A stretch of DNA of 64,000 bases, from assembly GCA_948474755.1 (NCBI GenBank), contig CAOLHI010000419.1, forward strand, positions 744,001 to 808,000. The letters run 5' to 3'. The first letter of the stretch is position 1. Every line of letters begins with the position of its first letter. The notes beneath the pieces are model-generated. The model had not been told where the DNA came from. It saw only the letters and a list, made by a program, of their open reading frames with translations, and ran no database searches. Of the stretch, positions 20,880 to 31,277 are shown in pieces. Both the position numbers and the translations under genes were made by a program. The stretch comes from Ctenosaura bakeri (lineage: Eukaryota > Chordata > Lepidosauria > Squamata > Iguanidae).

Positions 20880-21354
20880 TGGCAAGGATAATGTGGACGC
20901 CCCACTGACTAGCTCCCTGTGTGGTCTGAAATTATTGGTGAATATTTTAAGACAGCATACCTGGCAGATTGCTAAGGAAATTCCTTTATAAATTGCCTGT
21001 CTGAATGCTGTTTATTTGGTTGTTTAATTGTTTGTTTGCAGAGTTTCTAATGGAATGATTATGTACTTGTAGAATGTGACGGATCAAGCCAAATACACAG
21101 GGAAAAGCTTTTCTAAAAAGATGATAATGGTGCTGGTGATGTTTAGAGTCTATTATAGAATAACTTATAGTGTTGCAACTTATGATAAGAAACATGTTCA
21201 TACCTCATCATCAGGGCCAGGATATGGAATGGTTTCACTGTCACTTGTCCTTTCATTGTTGAGCTCCACTGGAGTCAAGTCACCAGAAGACTCATCACAT
21301 GCAAGAAATGTGAAGGAAATATTTCTTCTCTCAGAAGCAGTTGCTTGGCTGCTT
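20880..21354. other. Spacer, no gene recognised
   Basis: A 105-codon open frame (21076-21393, plus) has no recognisable domain and runs into a LINE tail. It is treated as chance. Confidence 0.45.
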
Positions 21355-21600
21355 CATATATTAAAATTAAACAGATTAAAATACAACATGTAACAATTAG
21401 AAACACATAACATCAGGTAAAACACATAAAGTAATTTAAAACATGTAACATCAGTTTAAAAGAAAATACAAGACCAATACATGTTAAAACAGTCAGTCCA
21501 AACTTTAACTTCATAATTTAAAATTCATAATTTGAAAATAATCTCGATGGGCATGCCAGAAGAGACTTCTTTCCAGCTTCGAGGCTGGCACCATATCAGT
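21355..21600 (-). mobile_element. CR1/L2-group LINE 3' end fragment
   Basis: Shares CATAATTT..AAAATAATCT followed by GATGGGCATGCCAGAAGAGA with 55540-55580 and with the tail of the LINE at 58450-60730. The A/C-rich stretch with repeated TAAAACA is typical of the reversed 3'UTR. Only the tail is present, the usual 5'-truncated form. Confidence 0.55.
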
Positions 21601-21874
21601 ACTTTGACAGTACTGTCAAATATTTTTGCAGCCAACAATATATCAAGATTTTAGTCTGAATAATAAATCCAGTATAGCTGCAGATATATTTACAAACTTG
21701 ACACATCCAGCATTTCACAGAATGATATTCAAAAGTGAAAAATTGATTTTAAGATAAGGTTGCCTGAACTCTCCTCTGTCTAACAATTATTTCAAGGGGC
21801 CTAGAATATGTTTCCAAATGCCCCTAGACTGAGGTACTAGCACAGTGCCTAAATGCCAGGCCTTTCGGTTACCT

Positions 21875-22061
21875 GTTGTTGATCTGTCCCTTCAAGTCAT
21901 TTCTCACTTGTGATGATCCTAAGGCAAACTTATCATGGGGTTTTCTTGGCATAATTTGTCCAGTGGGCAGTTGCCCTTGCCTTCCTTTGAGGCTGAGAGA
22001 ATGTGATTTGCACAGAGTCACATACCAAGTTTCCATGGCTAAGTGGTAATTCAAACCTTGG
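21875..22061 (-). mobile_element. Sauria-type SINE, tRNA head decayed
   Basis: Plus-strand reading: TTGTTGATCTGTCCCTTCAA, then CTTATCATGGGGTTTTCTTG, GCCTTCCTTTGAGGCTGAGA and GTTTCCATGGCTAAGTGGTA. This is the Bov-B-like half and core of the SINE. The tRNA-like end is unrecognisable after 22061. Confidence 0.75.
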
Positions 22062-22440
22062 GTGACAGGCCCTTCTCCCAGATTGGTGTGGTAGTTCCCA
22101 ATCTGATGAGGTGCCTTGCCTTTACCGCACAGATCCACCTCCTCCTTTATACCACAACCTTTGTGTAAAAGGGTGAAGGTTTTCATGTTTATTTAGAACC
22201 ACTTAATGATTTACGTTATTTATGGTAATGTGCTTTCTGTGTTACTGTATATGCTGTATATAACTCAAGCTAAGTCAGTATTTACAAAAAATAAACTGTA
22301 ACATTTATTAAGATAACAGTAAGAATACAGTGGTTAGAGTTCATTTGCAGGTCAAGATTGATACATTTGATCAGTGATATATTTCGTCAATATAACAGGT
22401 AACTTCCTGTCCAGAAAAAAATCAATCGCAGTCCTCTCTG

Positions 22441-22999
22441 TACATTTTCAGTGTTGACCTTTGCAAGTTTGATTATTCGTGAGGCACATGCTTGCTTTAC
22501 CCGCACATTCTCCTGCTCCCATTCCCTTGTATTCCTTACCCTAGGCTTGCAAAGATTTGCCCAGGGTCACATACCAAGTTTAAAATTGATTTATTTATTT
22601 TTTTCATTTGGATGAGCAAGGCTTTCCCCCATTGCTGGAGGTGTGTCCTTTGTACCACATGGCTGTATATTCTGCTGTGTCATAGCTGCTGATTGGTCAG
22701 GTGCTCTCTTTGCTCCTACTCCTTGTCTCTGGGAGGAATCTCCTTTCTCAAGATGGTGACTGGAAGTAGCTAGAATGCCAGAACTCATCGCTCTGCTGTT
22801 CTCTGTTTGACAGGAAAATATTGATAAGAGTTTTGCCTTTTCTTTTTTCTCCCCCACCCCCTGGGAGGCAAGGGAATGGAAGGGAGGAACTCTGGAGGGG
22901 AATGGGAGCAGGATTTGGTTGGGGGAGTTATTTGCTGTTTTCCCACTTTCATAAGGGTTCTGTGCCCCAAACTCTCACAAATGTGGAGGGGCCACTGTA
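22441..22999. mobile_element. Mariner-like MITE (family C, C2)
   Basis: The right end reads CTCACAAATGTGGAGGGGCC then ACTGTA, as in C1 (28026). Near the left end GATTATTCGTGAGGCACATG matches C1 at 26386. The first 25 bp are decayed, so the left boundary is approximate. The interior has a short purine-rich stretch, GGGAATGGAAGGGAGG-like. TA-ended, non-autonomous. Confidence 0.6.
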
Positions 23000-23739
23000 T
23001 ATCTTTAGACTTTCATATAAGACAAAAGTATCATATAACTGTCCTTTGGCTAAACTCCCACCAAAGACTTAACACCCTGGTCTAGGTCACACTCTCTGAC
23101 CAGATCCCACTAGGGATTAATTTCCTGCCTCTTACAAGGCTTCTACTGAGAACTAAACCTTCCAAAACAGTCACACTTTGGGACTGGCTAAGGGACTCAA
23201 TTCCCTAGCTACTTATTAGGCTCTCACTGAAGGAATCAAAGTATCTACAGGTACTCAACTTTAAATAACTTTTTCTCTCAGGCATAAGCTCTCTCACACT
23301 ACTGGACTGGGTTTTTCTCCTGAGGTACACTTCTGGTTGCCTAGCAACCTAGTTCAGGCTGCTCTGGCACTTCAGATAGCCCTACTCCCAGAATTCCATT
23401 AGACAAGTGTCCCAGTCCAACACTCAAAACCACCATACCATCTCACTTCCAATCAGCTACTTTAATCTAACCTATTAAGTATAATAATATCTAATAATGT
23501 CATACAAGACACAACACTATATGGCTGGAATTCTGTTAGTTACTCCCAGCTAAAGTAGACCACTGAATCAACTATTTGATGAATCAACAAAGAGGTAAAT
23601 CCAAATGATAAAATGGATCCATTTGTGTCTAGTGTGAAAAATTGTCTTTAATATTAAAAGTATGCAGATTTGTTTTTAAAAAAGTCTAATGTGAAAAATT
23701 CATATATTTGTATCTCCACTATGGATGGAGGAAGATGAA
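23000..23739. other. Spacer, possibly an eroded LTR or LINE
   Basis: About 740 bp of moderately GC-rich, CT-rich sequence (23080-23440) grading into AT-rich sequence. Nothing could be assigned. Confidence 0.4.
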
Positions 23740-26335
23740 CTTTGTTCTACAGAGAAGAAAACTTAAGTCTTTCCTGCCTCTATCGAAGTCCCAGCAACAA
23801 TCTGTGCTCAACCTGCTACTAGCCCCATCTCCTATTGATATTGCCCAATAGCAGTTGGGGGATTTCATCCGTGTTCCATGCAACACAGTTAACATCACAT
23901 ATGTCTTGGATAATCACAGCGAGAAGGACGCAGTACTTATATTTTTAGATGCTGAAAAAGCTTCCAATAATCTGAAGTGGGACATTATATTTGGAGTTTT
24001 AAACAAGATGAGCTTTGGTGGTAACTTTTCACATGGATCAGAGCAATGGAGTTTGATCACTGATGAATTGAGCAAACCATGTGGCATTCAAAAAGAACAA
24101 CATAAGGGTGTGCACTCTACACTTTCTTATTTATCTTAGTTCTTGAAGTTCTGAATAGGGCAATAAGACATGATGAAATAATTAAAAGTATAAGAACAAA
24201 TAAGTATACAAATTAAGGACATTTGCAGATGATTTAGTGATTATTTTTAGAGAACCTTACTGATTGTATAGATGTGTTGCTAGAGACACTAAAAGAATCT
24301 GGGGAGATGGTTGGATTTAAGATAGGCAAAAATTGACAGTGTTAATGAAGAATATGGGAAAGGAGGAACAGGTAGAATTGATAGACAAGCCAGAATTTAA
24401 AACTGAGGAAAAAAGTGAAATCCTTAGCTATTACTATGATAAACATTATTGTATATTGTTGAAAAATAATTATATTAAGACATAAAATGATATTAAGATG
24501 TATTTGCAAAGAGGGGCAAACTAAAATTATCATTGTTGGAACAAATGTCTGTGCACAAAATGGATGTTTTACCAAGAATACTGTTTTTTTTTCAGACTAT
24601 ACTGATTTTGACTAACAATGTCTTATTTATGCATTTTTTCCTGCTTGCTGTTTGGTTTGGCTGGATTATGTTAACAAACTAGAGATTGATGGTTTTAAAA
24701 GGGTATTAACTGGGGTTTGGATGGCATGGTTATTGTGGTACAATAAAGCCAAAGTGAATGCAGATTTTAATAATCTTTACATGAAATGTGCTTTGTTTAG
24801 AGTATGGAATAGATACAAACCAAGGTTATGTCATAAGACACTTTAGGAAGGAGACAGCAACTAAGGAAAAATGGACAATTTATCAAGATCTTCTGGAATT
24901 TGATCAAGAACATTATAGAATTAAGACAATTGAAAAAAATGAGGTCAGAAGCTTTTTGTTTTCAATGGTTCTCTTACAGATAAATATAGAAAGACATAAA
25001 ATGGACAAAAATGTATGATTTTGAGTTGACTAAATAAGAATTTGAGAAACAGGTGTGCTCAGATAATGAAAATTTGATTGGTAACATGCATATTTTTATT
25101 ATTATTAAAATAGAGATGGAAGAAGAGTTGGTGAAGGACTGTATGATAAATTGGGCATAAAATATTGGTCACAGTATGCAGTTGGGACAAAGGAAGAAAG
25201 AGCGGTTGAAGGGAATCAAATTCACATTTTGTTAGAATTTTAAACAAAACTTTTATAATATGATGTATCATTGATATTTGACGCTAGAAAAATTGAACAA
25301 AATGCAGAAAGAGGCTTCCAATACATGTTGGAAATGTGACCAACAAGTGGGATCTTTTTATCATGGGTGGTGGACCTGTGAAAAGGCCAAAAATTTCTGG
25401 AATCAAATACATGCTGTACAAAAGTCTGTAAGTTAAAGTTCAATTGAAACCAGAAATGTATTTGCTGGGATTAGTAGAAGATCATAAACGTGAGATTGGA
25501 AATTGTTTCCATTTGGAAAACAGTAATTATTCCATTGAAAGATGGTGGAATAAGATCTGAGACCCATGGCTAATGAAAAAGCTTGCACACAACAGGGTAA
25601 TAAAAGGATACATCACACAAGACTCCATTGATGAAAAATAGCATCCTTTTATTGATAACATCAATGATGCAGCATGCCATTCAGGACCTTGCCTATGTGT
25701 TTCCCTGGTGATCCAGACGTTTGTGGATATGAGTGATTGAATAGATTTTCATTCTTGATACATTTGTTGTTTCCTTTCTACTTTCTGGTTGTTGTTGTTG
25801 TTGTTGTTGTTCTCACATTGTAAAATATTTTTTTTAAAAGATCAACTAAAGAAGAAGTACGGCAAGATATTATGATATATGACACCACAGCAAGATTATT
25901 ACATGCACAGAAGTGGAAGTATACAGTAATTCCAACAAAAGATGGCTGGCTGATTAAATTAATGGACCTAGCTGAAATGGATAAATTAACAATGTTGATA
26001 AGAGAAAAATCAGTGGTGACTTATTGGAAAGACCGGGAAGCTTTAATAGGCGTTTTACTAAGAAAGAGTATAATGTGCTAATTGTATGTTTTGACAGTAC
26101 ATTTGGAAAAGTAACTGTTAAAGCATTTCAATGGTATTTGTAGGTAGTTATTTTTTATAGTTATATATAATCTGTGTTAGCCAATGTATTTCTTGATACT
26201 TTTTACTATTTTTTACTGTCTGCATTTATTCTTTGTACTTTTTCCCCATTTTTGTTTTTCTTGTTTGTAATCTGTTGTTTCTTTTTCTGTTTTGTCTGTT
26301 ATATACTTCAAAAGTGTTTAATAAAACTTACTTTA
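23740..26335 (+). mobile_element. L1 remnant, 5'-truncated (L1 #2)
   Basis: Starts inside ORF2 reverse transcriptase. Translation fragments include motif A-like FLDAEKASNNLKW (23940-23980), a thumb-region segment near 24540, and the C-terminal CWKCDQQVGSFYHGWWTCEK segment (near 25330). The ORF2 end TTARLLHAQKWKYT..PTKDGWLIKLMDLAEMDKL lies at 25890-26000, followed by an AT-rich 3'UTR to 26335. Roughly 25515-25840 does not fit L1 and looks like a later insertion. Many stops and frameshifts are present. It supplies the C-terminal region that the L1 at 6.9-13.0 kb lacks. Confidence 0.8.
25789..25811. repeat. (TTG)n microsatellite in L1 #2
   Basis: Seven TTG units inside the non-L1 insertion. Such a run is the typical reversed tail of a Sauria SINE, although no SINE body is adjacent. 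Confidence 0.8.
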
Positions 26336-26427
26336 AAAAGTACAGTTCTCCCTTCATATTCATGAGCTTGACTCTCATGGATTTGATTATTCGTGAGGCA
26401 CCCATGCTTCCCCCTCAATTGTCCTCC

Positions 26428-27391
26428 TGTTACTCCAGTTATGTTATGTCTGGTGAGAGCACTAGATATCCTTTTGATATCAAACAATTCAGCCTTTATT
26501 TGACCTTTCTCTGCCACCCTGCACCATGTGTTTGCGAGGGTCCCCCGGACAAGCACGTATTTGGCACGGCCGTTAATGGTTTTACATTCCAGACTCCATT
26601 GAGGCAGGCAACTCAGGCCTCTTCGTTGCTTCAGTGAACACCTAACTGCAAACAGGCATTGCTCGGTGCGTATCTTCACAAAGCCACATGGTCAAGAGCC
26701 GAGCCATTCCTTTATGTCAGGCCATCAGCGTACTGGCCATACTATTGTCATCCAGCGTTAAGCTCATCATGCAAAACCTGACCTTTTCCAACTCCTTTGT
26801 CCAGCTCCAAAATCCCTTTTGTTCTCACCGAGCATAGCATAGCCTGTAGGCATGATCCACCCTATAAAAAGTCCCCACTTTTGGGACTACCTCGGATCAC
26901 CCTGGACTTCCACCTAGCCTTGCTGCCGCTCTGTTCAGTGAAGTTTTCCCCTCAGTTCCCTATAACTGAGACTGCCTCCCTTTTGGACTACTTTGGACTT
27001 CCATCCCGCCTTGCTGCCAGTTGTCCAAGGAAACTCCCCTCAGCGAACCCTGTTGAGCTTTCTCTCCCGGAACCCCGTCTTTCCCTCCAGGACTACGAGA
27101 CCAGGTGTAGTATTACCCACTCCCTTGAAACTCTCCATTTCTATTTCTAAGTTAGCTAGTATTTGTCGTGTCTTTCATGTTGCTTGTTCTTAATAAAAAT
27201 ATCATTTGTTACTTCAAAGCTTGTCTAACTGCTCTCTGACCCGACGCTGTATACATTGGTTAAAAGATCCTAGCTGAAGTTACCCTGCCTCTCGTTAGCT
27301 TAAGAGAGTGCTCGAGCTTAATTCCCCCAACTTGTGCTTTTATTTGGTTATTTGGGAGCCCCTCCTGGGACCCCCAACATACAGGGTAACA
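26428..27391 (+). mobile_element. Solo LTR #1, 4-bp TSD CTCC
   Basis: Begins TGTTACTCCAG and ends CAGGGTAACA (TG...CA). CTCC flanks both sides (26424-26427 and 27392-27395). A TATA box (TATAAAA, 26863) and an AATAAA (27192) are correctly ordered, giving U3, R and U5. No primer-binding site or gag-pol follows, so it is a solo LTR left by LTR-LTR recombination. A 4-bp duplication fits Gypsy or ERV-type LTR elements; which one cannot be decided from the LTR. Confidence 0.88.
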
Positions 27392-27395
27392 CTCC

Positions 27396-27870
27396 TCCCC
27401 CCATTCCCTTCTATTTCTCTCCCTTTTCCTTGCCTCTTCGCCAGTGCTGAGAACTTGAGTCAGGGAGAAAGAAAGGTAATGGGGTGGAAGCATTCACACA
27501 CATACACATGCACGCACTTTCCCGGTGCCCTGGAGCAATCCCCTCCCATTTCCTTGCCTCTTCACTAGTGCTGAGAACTCACACGAGGGAGAAGTAAAGG
27601 TAATGGGATGACAGAAGACACATACACACACGCTTTCACTGTTCCCTGGAACTCTCCCCTCCCTCTTCACCAGTGCTGAGAACTCATGCAAGGGAGAAGG
27701 AAAGGCAATATGGTAGTTGAAGATGTGCACGCACACTTTCCCTATGCCCTCTGAGCTCTCCCTGACATTGCTTTGCCTCTTCCCCACAATGAGAACTTGC
27801 ACCCAGGTAAATGCTAAAGCAATTGGGGGTGCACACTTCCTTCCTTCTCATCTTCGGAGCTCCCCCCTCA
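27396..27870. repeat. Minisatellite, about 100-110 bp units
   Basis: About four imperfect copies of a unit containing CTTGCCTCTTC.CCAGTGCTG, then AGAACT..., GGGAGAA.G.AAAGG.AATG and a CA-rich stretch. GTGCTGAGAACT recurs at about 27445, 27570 and 27670, with a degenerate copy at 27785. It forms the interior of element C1. Confidence 0.75.
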
Positions 27871-28247
27871 ACCTTTGCCTCTGGACTGGGTATGGAGAAT
27901 GAAGGTTCCTGTGCCAGAGACTGAGAAAGGAATGGGGGGATGATGGGAGGGGAGTTATTTGTGATTATTCCACTTTCACAGGGATTCTCTGCCCCTATCC
28001 CTCACGAATGTGGAGGGCGTACTGTATTCCATTCAATAGAATCTTGATGTGTTTTGAAACCTCCAACACTTATTTAAAATATACCTCCGAACTGTGGCTA
28101 TCACATATGACTAACATCATTTTTATTTTGTCTTTGAGATAAATACGAGCAAGTATGAAAAGGTTTTAGAATAATACTATGTGGTACCATGTAGTAGTAC
28201 TATGTTGGGGCCTCTGTTAGGCTATAAACACTGCTAAAAATATATAT

Positions 28248-28290
28248 ACAACTAGCATATATACCCAGTGTTGCCTGGGATTTTATTTTA
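28248..28290. repeat. Short fragment of an unassigned repeat
   Basis: ACTAGCATATATACCCAGTG followed by TTGCCTGGG resembles the CCCGGCGTTGCCCGGG end motif seen in some animal interspersed repeats. Only this fragment is visible. Confidence 0.25.
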
Positions 28291-28439
28291 TCATACTTAA
28301 TACTTGTTAAAAAGATTTGAGATCCTACGTCTCTATTTCCCCAAACTGTCTTGTCCAGTACCCATAACTTTCCTTTCCTCCTTGCTGCTGGGCCTTGTCT
28401 CCATAGCAACCGACCTATTCAAGGCAGGCATATTTGACC

Positions 28440-28514
28440 GAGGCCCAAGAGCTCTCTGGCTGAAAACTCTAAAGGCCCCTCCCTAAACTGCAAACCCCAG
28501 GATTCCATAGGATC
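28440..28514. mobile_element. Family-A MITE fragment (A6)
   Basis: Holds only the centre and start of the right arm: AGGCCCAAGAGCTCTCTGGC, then CCCCTCCCTAAACTGCAAAC and CCAGGATTCCATAGGAT. Same text as A3 and A4. Both ends are missing. Confidence 0.75.
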
Positions 28515-28740
28515 TTCTTAGGCAGCCAATCATATGAAGTCTTTGCCTGTCTGACACAAATAAACAAACAAACTTTGACTTTTATACATTAGTAAACAGG
28601 ATAGAATCTAGAGGTGTAATTGTCATTATTTGTCACTTGACTGGAGCATTCCACATGACCATGGTAGCATCCAAGGCCAAAAAGAGTCCCTGCTGTGTTA
28701 CTTGCATAATTTTCCAAAAACACCAACTCTGGAGCAAAGA

Positions 28741-28953
28741 CGAGTGGAGGCTGGTAACTCCAATATCAGTGGAGTGGTAAGTCTGTTCTGGATTTTAGTC
28801 TGAACTTTAAAGGAGTTAGCCAATGTGCTACCTTCCAAATAGATTTAGTGCCTTGGATAGATAAATTGAGTGAAACTCAATAAAATTCTATAAAATTCAG
28901 ACCACAGGCAGATTCACTACCCAAATGACACGAGATGACATCCCCTCCACTCG
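28741..28953. mobile_element. Family-D fold-back element (D4)
   Basis: Ends CGAGTGGAGG and CCTCCACTCG are perfect inverted repeats. The arms continue as CAATATCAGTGGAGTGGTAA versus CACTACCCAAATGACACG. The inner block TGGATTTTAGTCTGAACTTT is shared with 53857. No target duplication is evident. Confidence 0.65.
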
Positions 28954-29125
28954 CCTGCTCCTTGCCTGGATGGACATGCAGAGATAAGGAAGTCCGCACT
29001 GGGGTTGGCAGGCACCAGACTGCAGGGGGGAAGAACCTTCCCTCCGTCAGTTTGGTGCCTGTTGTCAGTGTGGGCTTCCTTCTTTTGCATACCCTTGTGG
29101 CAAAGGGCAGGAAAGAGGAGGGAAA
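28941..29125. repeat. Long imperfect palindrome with 3-nt loop
   Basis: The centre is 29034-29036. Immediate arms 29009-29033 and 29037-29061 pair at about 22 of 25 positions (CAGGCACCAGACTG against CAGTTTGGTGCCTG). Pairing continues outward with small gaps through AAGGAAG (28987) against CTTCCTT (29075), and CCTTGCC against GGCAAAGG. Total arm length is about 90 nt. It probably belongs to the interior of the TA-ended element whose right end is at 29257. Confidence 0.8.
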
Positions 29126-29257
29126 GTCTCTGTATGGCCAGCTGCAGAAAGAAGGTGGGGAGTGGGGAGAGCTCACTAGGGGAGTTATTTGTGTGTTTTT
29201 TTACTTGAGCATGGTTTCTGCACCCCAAACTCTCACAAAAGTCAAGAGCCCACTGTA
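29126..29257. mobile_element. Right part of mariner-like element (C3)
   Basis: GGGGAGTTATTTGTGTG then CAAACTCTCACAAAAGTCAA then GAGCCCACTGTA matches the right ends at 22999 and 28026, ending in TA (29256-29257). The left terminal repeat is not visible; D4 lies where it would be. Confidence 0.65.
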
Positions 29258-29312
29258 TTCAAAATTGTATTTTTTAAAAAATATGAACAATAGTTTTACT
29301 GTGCTAAACCTA

Positions 29313-29741
29313 GGACCTTTTCACACTGTACCTTGTCGCGGCAGTGGGGAGCGGCACTTGCACAAGCAACCACTCGTGCGAGTAGCTCACGACAGCCCTT
29401 CTTCCTTCCGCTTGGCTTCCTGTTAAGTGTGACCATCGCCCTAGCACCCCACCCCTTCCTTCCGCAGCGCAGTCTGGGAGCTGTAGGCTGCGCTGGGGGA
29501 AGGAAGCACGACCGGGCCGCCTTGCCGGCACACTGCACAGAGGTAAGTGTGCGAGGGCGCTGTGAGCATTGCGTGAGCACAGGGCATTTTCGGGTTAAAG
29601 CTGAAAATCAAAAATGCGCGTGCGCCTCGCTTTAGCCTCGTGAGCTTCGCACGAGTGGGAGTGCGTCATACGGAGCGACGGTCCCACTCATGCGATGCTC
29701 AAGGGGCGCTCGCGCAAGAAAAAAAGGATGCAAAAAGGGCC
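29313..29741 (-). mobile_element. Family-B MITE (B9), 3-bp TSD CTA
   Basis: Left GGACCTTTTCACACTGTACC, right GGATGCAAAAAGGGCC, flanked by CTA (29310-29312 and 29742-29744). Read in reverse, its order matches B13 (61217): GTGAGC hairpin, GATTTTCAGC/GCTGAAAATC-like hairpin, CTTACCT block, then CTTCC...GGAAG hairpin. Many CpGs survive, so it is younger than B3. Confidence 0.85.
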
Positions 29742-29744
29742 CTA

Positions 29745-30256
29745 GGCAAACTACATTGACATATTCTATACTACAAAATGTACAATTTGCTTCACTGAAT
29801 CTTTTTGCAAAAAAAGTGTCAGTGTATTTATGTCTCTCTAAAATTTGAGGGGGAAAGTTCAAATATAATAGTACATTGATTTAGGTTTGGCAAGTGCTGA
29901 TAATGAAGTGTGTTGCATTCCTTTTGTGGACTAAAGGATTTGTTTAAGTCTGTAGGCTTTGTGTCAAGATCAATGTTTATTGCATGTCTATGGGTCCAAA
30001 AGAAAATAATTTCCTTTTAAAATTCAATTAAAGATACAATACAGTACCATGAGGAGATAACCATTGACTTTAGTAATTGACTTCAGGATAAGTGTTGTAC
30101 AAGAACTGTAAAGCAGGATAATACTATTCTTCTCTGATAAAATTTAGTCTTTAATTTGTTCTGTGAAATGGATGATGAGCTCCTCTGAGGTTATGCTGAT
30201 TTTTAAAAATGCTTTTGCTAGAAGGCAATACAAGCAGCACTTTTATTCATTTTGGC
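29745..30256. other. Spacer, no gene recognised
   Basis: About 500 bp of AT-rich sequence with no motif or repeat end. Confidence 0.5.
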
Positions 30257-30361
30257 CTAAATCCTATTGGCAAGTCCAATTGATTTCAGTTGTTCAATCA
30301 CATAGGTAAATGTCATTGATTCAATGGATCTACTCTGGTTGGGGGTAACAATAGGATTCAG
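30257..30361. mobile_element. Small palindromic MITE
   Basis: CTAAATCCTATT at the left pairs with AATAGGATTCAG at the right. Inner arms pair through CAATTGATTTCAG and CATTGATTCAATGG. It resembles a common amniote palindrome built around ATTGAATTCAATGGG. A partial relative lies at 52017-52068. Confidence 0.55.
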
Positions 30362-30704
30362 GAAAAAACATATTGTAATGCCGCATGTAATTGGGGTGTT
30401 AGTGTATAGCGGTATTCTGTTGATATGATCAACTTTATGACTCAGTGTGTGGAAAGCAAAGTGAGAAGGCCCCAGGATCCCAGAACCAAATATCTAGTGT
30501 TAATAAGATCTCCCCAGTCCTGGAGCAGTTGTGTGTGGAGGATACCCTTAGCATCAAATTGCAAAGCAAAGGCAAAAAGTACCCAACGAGGTGACTGTGA
30601 CAATTTAATGCTTTCAAGCTACTACACTGCTGTTCATGTTTTGCTATGATGCTAACAAGTATTCTACAACCCATCTGCCTGGTGGCAGAAGTGCAAATCA
30701 CCAG

Positions 30705-30825
30705 ACCAGAGCTTTCCAAATTTTTCATGTTGGTGACACACTTTTTAGACATACATTTTGTGACACAGTAATTCAGTTTTACTAGCAAACTGGAGATTAA
30801 ACTAACCCCTTATAAGAGATACGGG
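30705..30825. mobile_element. Possible hAT-derived repeat end
   Basis: CAGAGCTTTCCAAATTTTTC then ATGTTGGTGACACACTTTTT resembles the CAGTGnTTCTCAAACTTTTT start of hAT-type repeats. No opposite end or 8-bp duplication was found. Confidence 0.35.
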
Positions 30826-30947
30826 CACATACATAAATTGTAATAGCAAAAGGGAGAGCAATTGCCTGTTCCTCGCACTCCTTCCATTGCTGTGGAGAGC
30901 TTCTCACCAGCTTTCTTCTTGCCCCCACCGGTGTGATTGAGATCAGG

Positions 30948-31195
30948 CAGGTGGGCAAGGATGAGGAGAAAACCATGGGGAAGCTCTTTCCCTGTTGGCT
31001 GTCTCCTGCACCTCCTCGGATTGTGTGGGTGGGGGCAAGGTGAAAGCCAGGAGGGAAGCTCTTTTCCCAGTGGTTATCTCATGTACCCACCTCTGCAATT
31101 GCTCGGGTTGGGGCAAGGAGAAAGCCAGCAGGCAAACTCCGTCCCTGCTGGCTCTCTCCTGCACCCACCCCACCCATGCGATTGTGTGGGTGGGA
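30948..31195. repeat. Minisatellite, 78-bp period, three units
   Basis: Units start near 30948, 31027 and 31105. Each has GGGTGGGGGCAAGG.GAAAGCC, then GGAAGCTC.TTCCC..., TCTCCTGCACCCACC and a GATTGTGT-like end. The run stops shortly before a TA-ended terminus at 31275, so it appears to be the interior of another family-C element. Confidence 0.75.
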
Positions 31196-31276
31196 CCTAT
31201 GATTATTCACTTTTTTTTTCACTTTCACAGGGGTTCTTTTTCCCTATCCTCCATGAAAGTGAAGGGCCTACTGTAC
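31196..31276. mobile_element. Right end of a mariner-like element (C4)
   Basis: CACTTTCACAGGGGTTCTTT then CATGAAAGTGAAGGGCCTAC then TGTA corresponds to the C1 right end. The left end is not recognisable. Confidence 0.6.
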
Positions 31277-31277
31277 T

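Larger units (their letters stand above)
26341..28026. mobile_element. Mariner-like element (C1) interrupted by a solo LTR
   Basis: Left end TACAGTTCTCCCTTCATATT and right end CACGAATGTGGAGGGCGTAC then TGTA are imperfect inverted repeats of about 25 bp, starting and ending in TA. TA termini with CAGT ends fit Tc1/mariner-type transposons. The left end abuts the A-rich tail of L1 #2. A solo LTR occupies 26428-27391. The rest is a minisatellite-like interior (27396-27870). No transposase frame. Confidence 0.75.

Noticed and set aside
27396..27870. Repeated GTGCTGAGAACT blocks as tandem gene exons
   Set aside because: The units are non-coding, with stops and varying lengths, and lie inside a TA-ended transposon.
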